DNA from: Diplosphaera chodatii
Taxonomy: Eukaryota > Chlorophyta > Trebouxiophyceae > Prasiolales > Stichococcaceae
Direction: 5' to 3'
Assembly: GCA_032358165.1 (NCBI GenBank)
Contig: JAALGY010000038.1
Coordinates: 1,674,001 to 1,738,000, forward strand
DNA: 64,000 nucleotides
The position numbers and the translations under genes are program-made. Every line of letters starts with the position of its first letter. The stretch's first letter is position 1. Below, one piece after another: positions 47,606-60,019 of the stretch. The notes under the pieces were generated by a model that was not told the DNA's origin, made no database searches, and was given only the letters and a program-made list of their open reading frames with translations.

Positions 47606-50600
47606 ATGAGGCTCGACGTTGGCCTGCTCATAACGCTGGTGCTGCATCTTGGGCCGCTCCTTGTCACATGCCAGCGTGAGCAGGTGATACATCCTTCAAA
47701 ACAGCTGCATCCTCATGCTGTCTCGCATAACATATCTGCTGACCCGAGGACCGAACACCAACGGCACTTGCTGTCAAGATGCCAGCTGCGTCATGTTGGA
47801 CGCTGCATGACGCAGCATGCATGGGCTTCTTCGCTTTCACATCTCCATCAGCAACGAAAGCGTTCATGTGAAAGTGAACACCCGATGCGATGAGGCACGG
47901 ATCTCTTGCTTGCAGGCCGCCCTGAGCGGCACGGGCTGCAGCTGGGACGACCTGGCATGTGCTGAAAGGGCCGCTGCTGGCGGGCGAACGGCAGCAGCAA
48001 TCCCCTACATCCCTGCTGGACAGGGCATGCCATTGCAAGATGAACAGCATCCCACGGTTGATCACCAGCCGATCCGCCGCGTCAAGAACGACCACCGACC
48101 AATGCCGCCTGCGTTCCTGCGGCTAGGCCTGCTGCAGCTGGGCAGCATGCTCAATGCACCTTTCAGGTGAAATCATCCCTGTATGCTGACGTCAACAGAG
48201 TTTGCCTTCTGTGCAGGCTGGCCACCCCGGTGATCGTGTGTGCAGCTGTATTCTGCGAGAGCAGGCCTGTGAACCTTTTCTTCAATTCTTTTACGCTTTC
48301 TGTCGGTTTGCAAGGTGGCTGCTGGCCGGCAAGCATGCAGCACAGCAGCGGCAGCAGGAAGCGGAGGATGAGGCGGCGCTCGTGTGCCACATCCTGGAGG
48401 CGCACTTCCACCACACCCGACGCAACTGGCATGCTGCCGTACACGGTGGCCAGCTCGAGGCGAGCTCAATCAACAGCTTGGTCACGGTCTGGCCGACGAC
48501 AAGCCCATTTTGGCAGTCTGTCTGCATGATCTGCATTCTCCAACTGACAGATGATAGGGACATGTCAGCAGCACTCTCAATCGTTGTTGGCCATGCATGT
48601 CCAGAGGCAGGTGGTGACCAACTCCGTGTCTGCTGCTACACAGGAGGCGGGTCCAATGGCAGAGCAGCTCCAGGTGCTGCAGATTGCACTATTCAACGAG
48701 GAGTGCACGGCCGCGCAGCAGACAGCGCCGCTGGCTGAGGACATATGGCGGCGACACCTGCAAGTGAGGCAACTGCATCAAGCAGACGCCAGCCGTCTTG
48801 GAGCCGTCTGTGCACAGTGTTGTCAATGCCGTGCATTACGATGGCTCAGAGGCTCAATCCTTGCCTGCAGGACAGGGAGGGTCGACCTGCAGCTGCAGCC
48901 AGGAGCCCTGCTGCTACCCTGGACACTACCACCGCATTTACCATGCTTGCGGCGCCTGATGCAGCCTCAACGAAGTCTCCTGAGCAGGCCAGCGCCCCAG
49001 CGCCGAAGCAGGCAGCTTGCACGCAGCCAAGATCAGAGAGCCCTGCAGAGGATGTGGCTGCTGCTGCAGATGGTATCCGAGACGACGACGACGCATTGGC
49101 TTCCTCAACGCCTGACTCGCTTGGCAGCTGTGCTGCCACAAGCAATGACAGCATGACGCCGCACCAGCTGCAGCCCGCAACTTGGTGGCAGATGCTTGTG
49201 AAACCTTTTCAAGAAGGTAAGTCACAAAATGGCATCCTGCAAGATCTGCTGTGCTGGCTAGCTTGGTACTGTCAACAGTTTCGAGTCTAACTCCAACAGC
49301 ACTGTCCCCGCCCTCACCTGCCCAAGTGCCTGTTGCAGAGGAGCGCAAGCCAAACACAACACCGTACATCGAAGCCTTCAAGCGCCGCATGCCTGGTGTC
49401 GTCGACCTACCGCTCGAATGTGACGTGGAGGCGCTGGCTGCCGTTGGCAGTATATCTGTGCCATCGGGCGGTGGCAATGACAGTGCACCATGTGGCAGCA
49501 GCCAAATTCATGAGATTGGAGACACAGATAGCGGCGCACAGATAGTAGAAAAGTCTGCGGAGCACATACAGCCGGTCGAGCCGCAAGCACAGCAAGATCC
49601 AGCAGCAGACGATGCAGCTGAGGACAGCACTTTCAGCAGCCAGGCTGGCGCAGAACACAGCAAAGCCGCGTTGGCTCTGAGTGCAGCCAGTGAAGCTGGT
49701 TGGTGCATAGTCAAGGTGAGCAGTGCAAAGGTGTGCTTGCTCCTCGTGACATAACAGCCTGGAAATCGTGCCCATAGTCAAAGGTGTTGACTGCCATATG
49801 AGGCATAAACGTCTCAGGTTGTTTTTGCCATCATTCTGCAGGCGGCACTGTCTGCAGGTGAAGCCGGTATGTATGCCATCGCTGCTGTCAGGGAAGAGGT
49901 GACAGCTGCATGGCGCTCCGTGCAAGCCTGCGCGGCTCAGCACTGTCGCCGGTGGGAGTTGCCGCAGCAGCTGTGGGAAGAGGCCAGCAGCATTGCCAGC
50001 CGCACTGCCGACGCGGCGGACCCACACACCGCGATGCTGCTGGGACGGGTGCTGCTGGCGGCACTGGTCATTGCCTTGCTGGCATGCCTGCCCTCCTGGC
50101 TGCAGGTGCATGTGTTTGTTAGTGGCAGCCCTGCTGCAGGCTCCTGCCGGCTCGGCTGTCAACATACATAGTTGTCTATGCACGCACGAATGGTCTGCTC
50201 AATCAGCTCCGTCGCGGGCTGCAATGTCATCACTGTTCTGCAGGCGATGCTCGAGCAGGACAGCCTCCAAGCCCTCCTACCGCCCCAAGGCACAGATGAG
50301 GACGGCCCCCCGCCAGATGCGCCGGAAGAGCCAGCGTCGGCGGCTGCCGGCAGCGCAGCACCCACGGGGCACACCCGCCGCAGCAGCTGGCACGCCGGCC
50401 CCGCACTGGAGCCAATCCGCATCGACATTGGGCGCCATGCCGCCGGCAACACCGGCGCTCACCAGGCGCGGTCTCACCATCGAAGCAGCGCCAACGATGG
50501 TGCTGCCGTCGGCCCCGGTCCCCCCATCACCCTGCAGCAGGCGGCAGAGCTCTGGGCGGTCACGCCGCCGGGGGCACGCCGGCGTTCTCTGCAGCGGCTG

Positions 50601-53423
50601 CCCGATGCCTTCAGCCTGCAACCTGATGCACCAGAGGCTGGTGCAGCGGGCAGCACTGCGGCCACTGCTGGTGATGATACATCAGGCAAGGCCTGCAATG
50701 CTTGATGACCCCTCTACATGCAGTGCTGCCTGCCACGGCAGAGTACAACGTCACTGGGTCAGCTGCAACCAATGTGTGGCATTTGTTGCCCTATTCCAGG
50801 TTCCGATGTCTCGCCGGGGTTCACGCCCCGCTCCAGAGCCTCTGCCGCTGCTGCCAAACGCCCACTGGCTGCTGAACACAGCGCTGCTGCAGCAGAGGGC
50901 AGCCCTGCTGCTGGGTTTGTGGCAGCGACCACCGACTCAACATCTGCAGGGTTTCGAGTCACTCCCGCCCAGGACAGCACCAGCCAAGCTGTTGGACGTG
51001 CAGCAGGAGGGTCGCGCTGGTTTCATGCCCACCCTGTGCTGGCGACCCTGGCTGCTGCAGAGCGCGCACTGGAGCCAACTACAAGTGCAGGTGGTCTGTT
51101 TGCTTCAACATGATGGACCCGTGTGCAGGGTGTACCTTGGCTCCAGACTGATCTGTTTGCTGTCAGCGCATGCTAGAGTGTAGCTTCTGCAATGCTTGAC
51201 TGCATAGTATTCAGGCGGATATGGTTATGGATATATATTTGCAGGCAAGCCAGCGGTCAGCCAGTCACGGGGGACTGTGCCTCAGAGGCCAAGCACCGAG
51301 CCAGGTCCTTCCTTGTCGTCCAAGCCTGCAGCAGCTGCAGCACAGGCTGGAAGTTCTCCATTTCGTTCAGCAGCGCACTCACCTGTGCCCGAGACCACAC
51401 ACGCTGAGGACCCAGCCCCATGGGGCGGTCCTGCTGAAGAAACGGTAAGCTTCCCTGCTACTGTCCAGGTTGATAGGGCTCAAACTTTACTGTGTGCGTC
51501 CTATGCAATGTCTCAAACACCAGCAGAGTGCGTGGTTGCAGCCGTTTCGTCATTGGAACACACAGGTGCGCCAAACCATGAGGCCGCGGCCATCGCTACA
51601 TCCGCCCGCCCCTGCAACCAGCTGCGGCCCTCAGACGCCGCAGCAGCCGCTGCCGCCGCCAGGCTGTAGCCCCACGGCAGCAGGAGGCACTCCAGCAGCG
51701 GTGTCACCGGCCATGGGCCGCCTGCTTGGGCGCCTGACCCCCAGAGGCGACCATGATGTCTCAGCAGATTCTGCTGCTGCAGCTGCTGCCGCTTCCAACA
51801 GCACTGGTGCGGTGCCGTCGCTGTGGGGCAGCACCTCAGACTCTCAGGCGCCAGAGGCGGGCGGCTTCCGCCTGAGCCTCAGCGAGCTGAGCGCCAGCGA
51901 GGAGGCGGCGGCCACCGCGCTGTCCGAGGTGCCTCACCTGGTGTCCAAAACTGCTGCTGGGCCATTGGCAGTGCTTTGATGTGCATCGTGGGGTCAGCTT
52001 CATTGGAGCGCAATAGTAACCGCTGTGGCGTGCCGGCCTGTGGCCGCCATCCAACAATGCACTTGCGTGCAGAACAACGTGTTTCGATGCCCCAGCCGCC
52101 TGTGGGTGCGGTCAGTCATGACGCCTGAGCTCAGCGTGCCGCAGGGGGACCCGCCAGCGGCCGGCGCAGCGGAGAGCCCCGCCAGCAGGCTGGCCGATGC
52201 GGCCGCCACCGCTGAGGGGGTGCTGGCGGGCGTGCAGCGCACCCTGCAGCAGAACACCGCCTTTGACGGTGCCTCCTCCGAGGTGCAGCCAGTTGCTGTG
52301 GTCCGTCGTTTGGTTCCAGGCGGACAACCCAACCGTCAGTTGACGACGGTGGCTGTTGCTAGTGGTGCTGTGCAGGAAGAGGAGCCCAGCATGCGGCTGC
52401 GGCGGATGTCGTCGGCAATGGCGTCCGCGGCCCGGCGGCTCGAACAGTCGCATGGCGACCCCGGTGCCGAAGTGAAGGACGGCTGCGACGGCAGCAGCGG
52501 TGGCATGGCAGCCGCAGCTTCGAGTGCAATCAGCGAGCAGGGCGCTGGCGTTGATGCCCCAGGCCCCCGCCGTTGGGCGCAGCCTGCAGCGCAGCAGCCA
52601 GCGGCGCCAAAGTCGGCGCCTGCCAAGCAGCTGCCGCCGCTGCCGCCATACGAGCTGCCGCCGCTGGGCGCACCCCCTGCCACCGACAGCACTGCACGAT
52701 CCTCGCTGCTGACGGCCTCCTCGCTGCCGCAGCTCCACAGCGCAGGTGCTCTGTGTTCTCTGCAGCAGTGTGAACGCTGCTTCTTCCTCTTGATGCAACA
52801 GCACAAACCACTATGACAAGCGCACCCAGCTTAGCTTCAGTGCTGTCCTGAACACCGTTGTCTGGCGAGCCATATCGATGCTCACCGACGGCAGGACTAG
52901 AGATGCCCTCACCGCCGATGGCGACGCCGGCAGCCTCCCTGCCGCCGCCCATGCTGGCGAGCCGCATCCCCCGCCCAGCATCTGGCTGCCACACACCGTC
53001 CCCTCAAGGTATGGACCTGCAGCACTCGTGCCATTCAGCATTAGCGGTAAGTTGGCTGCAGTCCCCGAAGGACACTGTGTTGGGCACACTGCAGCTTTGT
53101 CACTGCTTGTATTGCAAGTTGTGCGCAGCATGCTTCCAAGACCTGTACCAGCATGTTGGTGCCAGCTGGGGTCCGGCACGTTACCAGCATTGGTCAATTG
53201 CAGGTTGGCAGGCAGGCGGCGCCTAACCAAGCCCATATGCTCTTGCCTACTGCCGTGCAGCCGCCACGGCCACCGCGCATTGGCCAAGCTGCTGCTGGTC
53301 GATGCCAGCTTCATGAGGCCAGCACATGCAGCTGGTTCACAACAAGAAGCAGGCACAGGCAAGGCGGCCAGCAAGTCGAACCTCCGCAACCCTCAAGCCA
53401 TCGCAGACAGCCATGGCCACTGA
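47606..53423 (+). CDS. 1,352-aa disordered single-pass membrane protein
   Basis: Fourteen exons close exactly: 47606-47683, 47916-48166, 48315-48480, 48611-48763, 48871-49216, 49300-49715, 49842-50105, 50244-50685, 50800-51090, 51245-51444, 51527-51928, 52073-52752, 52802-53008 and 53261-53423 (TGA). Exon 1 encodes a signal peptide (MRLDVGLLITLVLHLGPLLVTC). Exon 2 has two cysteines (GTGCSWDDLACAE). A His-rich helical piece follows (LVCHILEAHFHHTRRNWHAAV). After Ser/Ala/Asp-rich linkers, a helix with WELPQQLWEEA leads into one clear membrane span at about 535-557 (LLGRVLLAALVIALLACL). The remaining 800 residues are Ala/Ser/Pro-rich and presumably cytosolic. The topology suits a type I surface or endomembrane protein. 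The eighth intron uses a GC donor (50686). No domain recognised. Confidence 0.68.
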
Positions 53424-54314
53424 TCACATGGAAAGCTGCCTCAGCAGCATAGGAGCACGGCAGTGTGTGTAAATGACGTCGTAGCAGTGTCTGTTCTAGC
53501 AGCAGCAGCAACAGCGCTCACAATGCAGCGGCACGAGTTTTTCGAGAGAACTACATGTCCCTGCTGCTGCGTGCTTGCTGCATCAGCCTTGGCCAGGATA
53601 TGTATCTCGAGTGTCAGGAGAGGCTTGCACCCACAACGCATGTATGTGTCCTTGCCTGTGAGTATTGTGTGACATGCGTAGAGGTCTGTTGGGTGACGGG
53701 TCAGAATGTAGTGTCTTGCTCTGCTGTCAATGAGAAGTGGATTTACTGGGACAGCAGGTGCTACTGCGCTTTTACCAAACGACTGCTGACGTCGTCACAA
53801 ACATCGACAACCATGCAAGCCACTGTTGCGTTGTCACTAAACTCGGCACAGAAACTGGTAACCATCCACAACACAGACGGGGCTACTGGTTGACACCACA
53901 AGGGCGCACGACCAGCAGCAAGAATGGTGCAGGCTCGGCCAGCGAAACAGCTGGAGCCGACAAGTCTGCTAAGAATCGGAGCTGCCACAAATCCCTCTGG
54001 AGCGGAGGGCGCTGTGGCAAGCCCACAAGTGGACAGCAACAGTCCAATGCGACTAGTGCGACCAGAACTGCAGGAGCCAAAACTGCTCGAAAGTCGACAA
54101 ACTGCTCAAGTCGACCGAAACGCCCCGCCCCAGCTCGAGCGATGCTGAAACAGGGTGGTGCCACCTCGCGCTCTGAGTGCCTGCATCTCTGCAGGCTGTA
54201 GTGGAGGTGTGTCACCGACTGACTTCGATGATAAGCGCGCCCTCTGCTGCCGGGCGGGTATGTACTAGACGAGACTGACGCTCTTGTGCTGAGGCGCCGA
54301 TGGCCGGCTCACGC
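53424..54314. other. Intergenic, tail-to-tail, with one unexplained open stretch
   Basis: At 53924-54148 (+) a 74-codon frame (SLLRIGAATNPSGAEGAV..) has coding-like composition, and a longer Ser/Lys-rich frame overlaps it at 53737-54201. Neither has a convincing splice partner. It may be a leftover of the upstream gene or a small gene; not called. Confidence 0.35.
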
Positions 54315-56309
54315 CTAGGCGGTGCGGTGGGTGCGGCCACGGGTGCGCAGGCCGGCGCGGGCGGCCACGCGGGCCAGCACATCCTTGCCCGGGTGGAAGC
54401 GCAGCTTCACCATGGCGTCGATGGCCTGTGGGGCGCAAAGTCATGCAATCAGCAAGCAGTCCATGCTTACTGGACGTCCGCAGCACACAACAAACACATC
54501 TTGAGATTGTGTGGTAGCTAGCTGCTTACAACATCGATAATGAATGCCCCTGACTGCTGCAGCGTGAGGAAAAGTACAAGTCGATTGCCCAGCAGAGCTA
54601 CGGGCAATGTCATGACCTTGACCCGGCTGCAGCACCGTGTGTGTCGGGTTAAACAAGGAGGAGCAGCGTCATGCACCGCGGCACCTGGGACAGCTCGGCG
54701 GGGCGGAAGGAGTCCAGCTGGCGGCGCAGCGCGGAGCCCAGGCCCCTGAGCACCTGCCGCGGCGGGGGGCGGCTCAGCGCCGCGCACGCCACCAGCAGCC
54801 GCGCCACGTCGGCGGGCGCCACCTGTTGTTCGAAGATATCAGCACCATTGAACACCATGAAGTACACTCTCTGATCGTCAATGGGTGTCGACACGTCACC
54901 ATCTGGGTGCCACCGGGTGCTCAAGCTGCACTGATGTGACTCTGCAGCACGTGACTGCGTCAAGTGAACTATGTCAACAATCGAGGCGTCGCCCACACCT
55001 GCAGGTCCTGGTGCGCAAGGGCCTCCCCCACGGCATTGACCAGCGCGGCGCCGGGCTCCTGCCCCAGGGCCGCCAGCGCGCACAGCAGCAGCGGCAGCTG
55101 CGCGGGGGCAAAGCCCCCCAGCTGCGCCTGCGCCTGCTTGTTGGCCGCCTGCAGGTGGGACACCTAAATGCTTAGGGTCCACAAGATGCCATATACTTCA
55201 CCAGCGTGTGGTGTGGACATCATGTATGCTTGCGGAGTCAAGCCACAAGATCTCTGCATTTAGAATGCGGCATTGTGCACCTTGAGGAAGGAGGCGGGCG
55301 CGTTGAACTCCAGGCGCGCGAGCGCGTCCAGCGTCTCGGTCAGCTGCTGCGGGGTCAGCGCCGGCAGCCGGCGCTCGGCCATGGCGGCCAGGCGCTCCAC
55401 CAGGCCCGACGCCCGCACCTCCGCCCGCTCACCCTCCCTGCAGCAGCCAGAAATGCGTACGTTAGCGAGGGGGCACCAACCAGCTCTGTCGCGTGCAGTC
55501 GGTGTGAGGTGCTACAGCCTTGGTGCGATGATTGATGATGGTCGGTGCTTGAAACTTTGGAACGCCATATTGGCGAACATCTCGCACCCGAGGTGTGAGT
55601 AGATGGCTGACAGGCGGGACAGGGCGGCGACCACAGACGCCTCGTCCACCATCCAGGCGCTGAAGTCGGACAGCGACGCCGAGATGTCCAGCCACGAGTA
55701 TGCCGACCTGCGCGACATTGCCTGACAAGGGTCAACAAGCTGGGGAACGCAGATCCTACCCAACGGACCGTGTTCACGCTCCCGCACTTACAAAGGACAG
55801 TAGTGTCCAGGCAAATCGCTGGTAGTAGATGTCGAGGGCGCGGTGCATGGCCGTTCTGCTTTCACCAAGCATAAGCTGGGTGATTGGAATCGCGGCCGCA
55901 CCTGAGGTGCGCGTGCAGGCGCTCCAGCTCCAGCGAGTCCAGCGACGCAAAGTTCGACGCGGGCGCGGTGGAGTACTGCGCGCCGGCGTGCTGCTCGCGC
56001 GGCTGCGCGGCTGCTGCTGCGGCATGGGCGCACCGCCTGCAAAGGCAACGCTATCAGTTTTGAAAGACAAGGCTACTCGAGTCCCATCACAACACGATTG
56101 TAAGCCAAGGGTAACGTCATGCTGGACCGGGCTAAATGAGGAGGAACGGGCGTCGACATGCACCTGTGTGACTGGTTGTGGGCCGGCAGCCGCAACAGAG
56201 CAGCAGGGCGGCTGTGTGCTGCTGCGCTGCTGCCACAGGGCAGCTGCCCTCCAAGCCTGCCGCTCAGCATCCCGCCGCCTGCGCAGCCGAAACATAGACG
56301 TCCCATCAT
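54315..56309 (-). CDS. OPR/FASTK-like helical-repeat protein, organelle-targeted
   Basis: Nine exons in transcript order: 56164-56309, 55902-56036, 55792-55855, 55588-55721, 55281-55437, 54999-55163, 54685-54822, 54530-54556 (a 27-nt microexon) and 54315-54425. All phases fit; 358 aa. The N-terminus (MMGRLCFGCAGGG...SRPAALLRL) is Arg/Ser/Ala-rich without acids, as in plastid or mitochondrial presequences. After residue about 110 come paired-helix repeats. LTPQQLTETLDALARLEF, FAPAQLPLLLCALAALGQEP and VAPADVARLLVACAALSRPP share the pattern (F/L)xPxxLxxLLxALAxLxxxP seen in octotricopeptide and FASTK-type proteins. Those families bind organellar RNA for splicing, stability or translation, so that is the inferred job. 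It is shorter than typical OPR proteins, has perhaps four to five repeats, and no RAP domain is seen at the C-terminus. Confidence 0.68.
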
Positions 56310-57440
56310 TGTGTCACCCGTTTTCTGAGGGTTCTCCCGCTTTGGACGCAGCAGCAGGCGCAGTGACCCGCAGCGAAGCTCTGCCTTGTACTGCGCCTCA
56401 CTTTACGGGCTTTTCTAACCCAGGATAAGGCGCGGACTCGGCACCGCACATGATTGCGGAGTGCGGCGGTTCGAGACCGCTGCTGAGGCACGCAGCTCAG
56501 CGCGGGCTGTGTGTGCGCGGGCCTGGTTCAAACCCCATCCGTCCAGACAGACAGCCCCGCACGCAAGGCCCGCATGGCGCCAGGCTTCCCTGCCCACTGC
56601 TCACCTTGATACCTGCCGATATGATGATGTGGGCGCTGACGCTTGTTGCGCGAAACGTGGGACTTCCTGTCGAGCGGGAGCTGGACTGTCGCGTGTTTGT
56701 TGAGCCTACAGCTGCGAGCTCAACGGGCACAAGCAGCTGGTCTTTGATGATCTGCCACCTGCTGGGCACTCTGTGTGCGGCCCGCCACAAAGCTTGGGAG
56801 TTTCTGCTGGGGATGCGAGTTTTGCCGCTTGATCGCACAGGATTCTGCCTGGGCATCGCCTGGTAGGCAGCTGCTCGCAGGTGACTAGGCAGATCCCTGG
56901 GCAGCTGTCCCCTTCTGTGGATTGGCGTTCACCATCGGAGCCTTTCTTTTGGGCGTCTGTTGATGACTTTTAAGTCCAGAGCCTGGTTTCTAAAGTACCG
57001 CACGTCGTTGTCACCGAGCCGATTGCAATGCCGCGAGCCTGCGTTGTACAACGAACGTTGCGCGGCTGGGCGGCGGGCTTCTAGAGCTGTGAAGACCGTT
57101 GCAGGCTTGGTGCTCGGCGCTGCCGTCGGTTGGTGCCCGCGTACACAGCACTGTTTCCGGTGCTGACTGGCGTCGCAGCTGGCACGGGATAGCAAACCGC
57201 TGCACACAAGCGGCACCGACCAGCGTTCGATGTCCTCACCACATGTACAGGCGAGCTGCTCGACGGGCTGTTTGGGTTGTTCTAGGGACTGGTATTTGGC
57301 CTGACGCGGTTTGCCTTGCTGGCAACATGTCGCAATACTACCAAGGTGCGGGCAACGGTACTGAGAGCTCGTGCAGACATCAGTCGGTGTTAACATCCGC
57401 TATAGATCAGATGTGAAGGCGCAGCTGCAACTGCTGATCC
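56310..57440. other. Divergent intergenic/promoter region with tRNA-like elements
   Basis: Between the OPR-like start (minus) and the F-box gene (plus). Contains Pol III box-like sequences at 56463-56535 (listed in findings). A frame at 56629-56866 (+) is short and unsupported. The first exon of the F-box gene probably lies near 57327 (ATG, MSQYYQ..) but I could not join it in phase. Confidence 0.4.
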
Positions 57441-60019
57441 GTGCAGGGAGGCTGGGCGGTGGCGCCGCATGACATCCTGGAGCGCATCGGCAGCCTGCTG
57501 TCGCCAGAGGCCGTCGCTGCTGGGCGGTTGACGTGCGCAGCCTGGCGAGTGGGGCTGTCTGCAGGCGTCACGTCGCTGCGGCCAAGCTTTGCGGGAAGGA
57601 GCAGGTGCACACATCGGTTGCAGCTGCCACTACATGCTTTGCGCGTTGTCCGTTCTTGGTCAGTCTCCGCGATGGGTGATCAAATATGTGTTGTCCAGCA
57701 GGGGCTGCAAGCTTGAAGACTGGGCGCTCATGCCCAGGGTCTTCCCTGCGGTAACGTCCTTGGACCTGCGTCGCTGCAAGCACGCTTCACCCGCACTTGT
57801 TCAGGCGGTCACACAGGTGAGGGGCACTGCTGGCGCCTGCGCGTGCACCTGCGCTGTCGCGTCTCCGTTGCAAACGTGCTCCTTGCACGTACGATCCTTA
57901 CACAGAGTGCTGCTTGTAGGCTGTGCCCCTGGCGGATGTCATCCAACTACGTGTCGGCCTGCACTGCTCCGTGAACAAGCGCAGATATGTAAGCATGGAC
58001 TTTCACTGCATCTTGTCAGCAATCATATTTCACCAGCATGACGTGGACGCCAGAGCACATCAGAGCTGTGCGTCAACCGCTTGTCTGCGACTGTGCAGGT
58101 GAGCAACATCCGCCGTCTCATGAAGGCTGTTCGGGATATTGGTGCAGTGCCCTGCCAGGGTCGGCGCACCTTCCTCCTGGACTTTGAAGTACTGGACGGC
58201 CCCTTCTGGTGTGTTCCAGCGCCAAGCATCGCCTTTGATACGTCGAGGCGTGGTGCTACTCTGGTTGCCAGGCTCTTGCAATGCTGAGCATGGTCACATA
58301 TGCGCCACCCAGGTGGAATGAGAATCTAAGCGACTGCCACATGAAGCGAATGTTCGAGTGCACGCCCGCCAATATGCAGGTATGCCGCCTGAGCCGGTGG
58401 CAGCTGTTGCTCAGTCGCATGACATCAGTCAAGTTGCTAAACATAAAGCAATATTGATGCACCGTGCAGGTTCAGAAGATGGACTTCACGATGCATGTGT
58501 GCCAAAACCTGTCGCGGGAGTCCTTTGAGCTGCTGGGCACGATGACAGGGCTGCGGGACCTGACACTGATGAACAGCAGCACAGTCAGCAATGCAGGTTT
58601 GCCCATGCGTGCTGTACCCGCATGTTGAAGTCCGCATCAACAGCATTGTCTCAAGGCATTGCAACCTTGGCCAGTTCATGCCGCTGAGACATTGTGTGCA
58701 ACTTGCCCAGGTTTTGCACAGCTCTCCAATCTGACGGCCCTGGAGCACCTGTACATTGGCGCGGGCATGCCGGTCACGGATGCAACGCTCGCCAACACAC
58801 TCGCGCCGTTGCAACAGCTCAGGTGCGCCAGAGCGCATCAGGACCCGGTCGCAGCTCGTGACCACCCCTGAATTGGATGGTGCCTGCCAGTCAGTGCAGC
58901 TGGGCCGGTTGGGGCTTTGTGCACCGGCTTTCATGCAGATGTTGTGATGTCGCAGGTCGCTGACACTGCTGGAGCTGCGGCGGGTGACAGACGCGGGCAT
59001 CGCTGCGGTCGCAGAGCTGCACCTGCCCACCCTCAAGCGGGTGCTCGTCAGAATTGGCAGCATGAGCATCATGCACTCTTTGCCTGCACATGAGCCACCG
59101 TCATCTGTGTGTGTGGTGACCAGGACACGTCCCATCCGTGTACACATATCAATCGGTCCCTTGACTGGACAGCCGGCTGTGCTGACGAATCTGAATGCTC
59201 ACAGATTGGGCTGCATGGGTTCACGAGCATCACCGACGAGGCGCTGGCGCTGCTGAAAGGGCTCACCTCACTTCGCGTCGTGGCGCCACGAGAGTGCCCG
59301 CAGGTACACGTTGACCTTGCAGCTGCTTCTGTGCTCATACTTTGCTGGTGGTGCATATGTGAGTCCTGTCGTGCATGCATCGTACACAGGCCACACATAT
59401 GGATCTCTGTACGGCCAGTCCTGCCCCCTGCCTGATCAGGACAAACTGTGTCCCGTTCCCCGAAACACGTGTCCTGCTGTCTCTACCCAGATCTCTGACG
59501 TCGGGCTGTCTTACCTGGCGGACATGCCAGCGCTGTGTGTGGCGGACGTGCGCGGTTGCTTCCGTGTCACGGCTGCCGGCGCAGCCGCACTCCGCAACCG
59601 CACAGGCATGCTGGCCCATCCCGTTTCGTGCATCCTCGTGAGCAACACCTGCGCCTGGTGTTGATGGCTGACTTCAGCATCTGGCCTGCCTGCATCGTGC
59701 TCGCACGTCGTCCTGATGCCTGGTGAGCTGCGCAGGGCGGCGTGTGTGGGTGCTGCTGGGTGACAGCGACGCAGCGGCGGCGGCGCAGGCAGCGGCTGCA
59801 GATGCGCTTGCGGCAGCTGCTGTGGCGGTGCCAGACCACCGCGGCGGCGACCGCGGACTGAGCCTGCCGCCCGCCATGGCGGCAGCTGCTGGCGGCCTCG
59901 TAGCTGGTAGCGGTGGCGGCGGGAGCCGTGGGTGTCCGCTGTACGCCAAGTATTATGATAAGATCTACCCCCATGCTGGGCAAGCAGCAGGGGCTAGGCA
60001 AGCTGCGGTGTCGGTCTGA
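57441..60019 (+). CDS. F-box/LRR protein, SCF ubiquitin-ligase adaptor-like
   Basis: The first recognised coding block holds an F-box core: PHDILERIGSLLSPEAVAAGRLTCAAWR. Leucine-rich pieces follow in separate exons: FPAVTSLDLRRCKHASPALVQAV (57702-57817), LADVIQLRVGLHC (about 57920-57988), RRLMKAVRDIG (58100 on), TMTGLRDLTLMNSSTVSNAG (58470-58596), LSNLTALEHLYIGAGMPVTDATL (58711-58822), LTLLELRRVTDAGIAAV (58956 on), GLHGFTSITDEALALLKGLTSL (59206 on) and ISDVGLSYLADMP (59491-59605). The repeated ITDxALxxLxxLxxL signature is the cysteine-containing/plant-type LRR of FBXL proteins. After an Ala-rich stretch it ends at TGA 60017-60019. The F-box would bind Skp1 and the LRRs the target. The start exon is missing from my model. 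The last intron has a GC donor at 59606. Confidence 0.78.

Noticed and set aside
53737..54201. 154-codon Ser/Lys-rich frame
   Set aside because: Three overlapping frames are open here and none has splice support or a recognised motif.
56629..56866. 79-codon frame with a hydrophobic middle
   Set aside because: Short, isolated between divergent genes, with no conserved motif.
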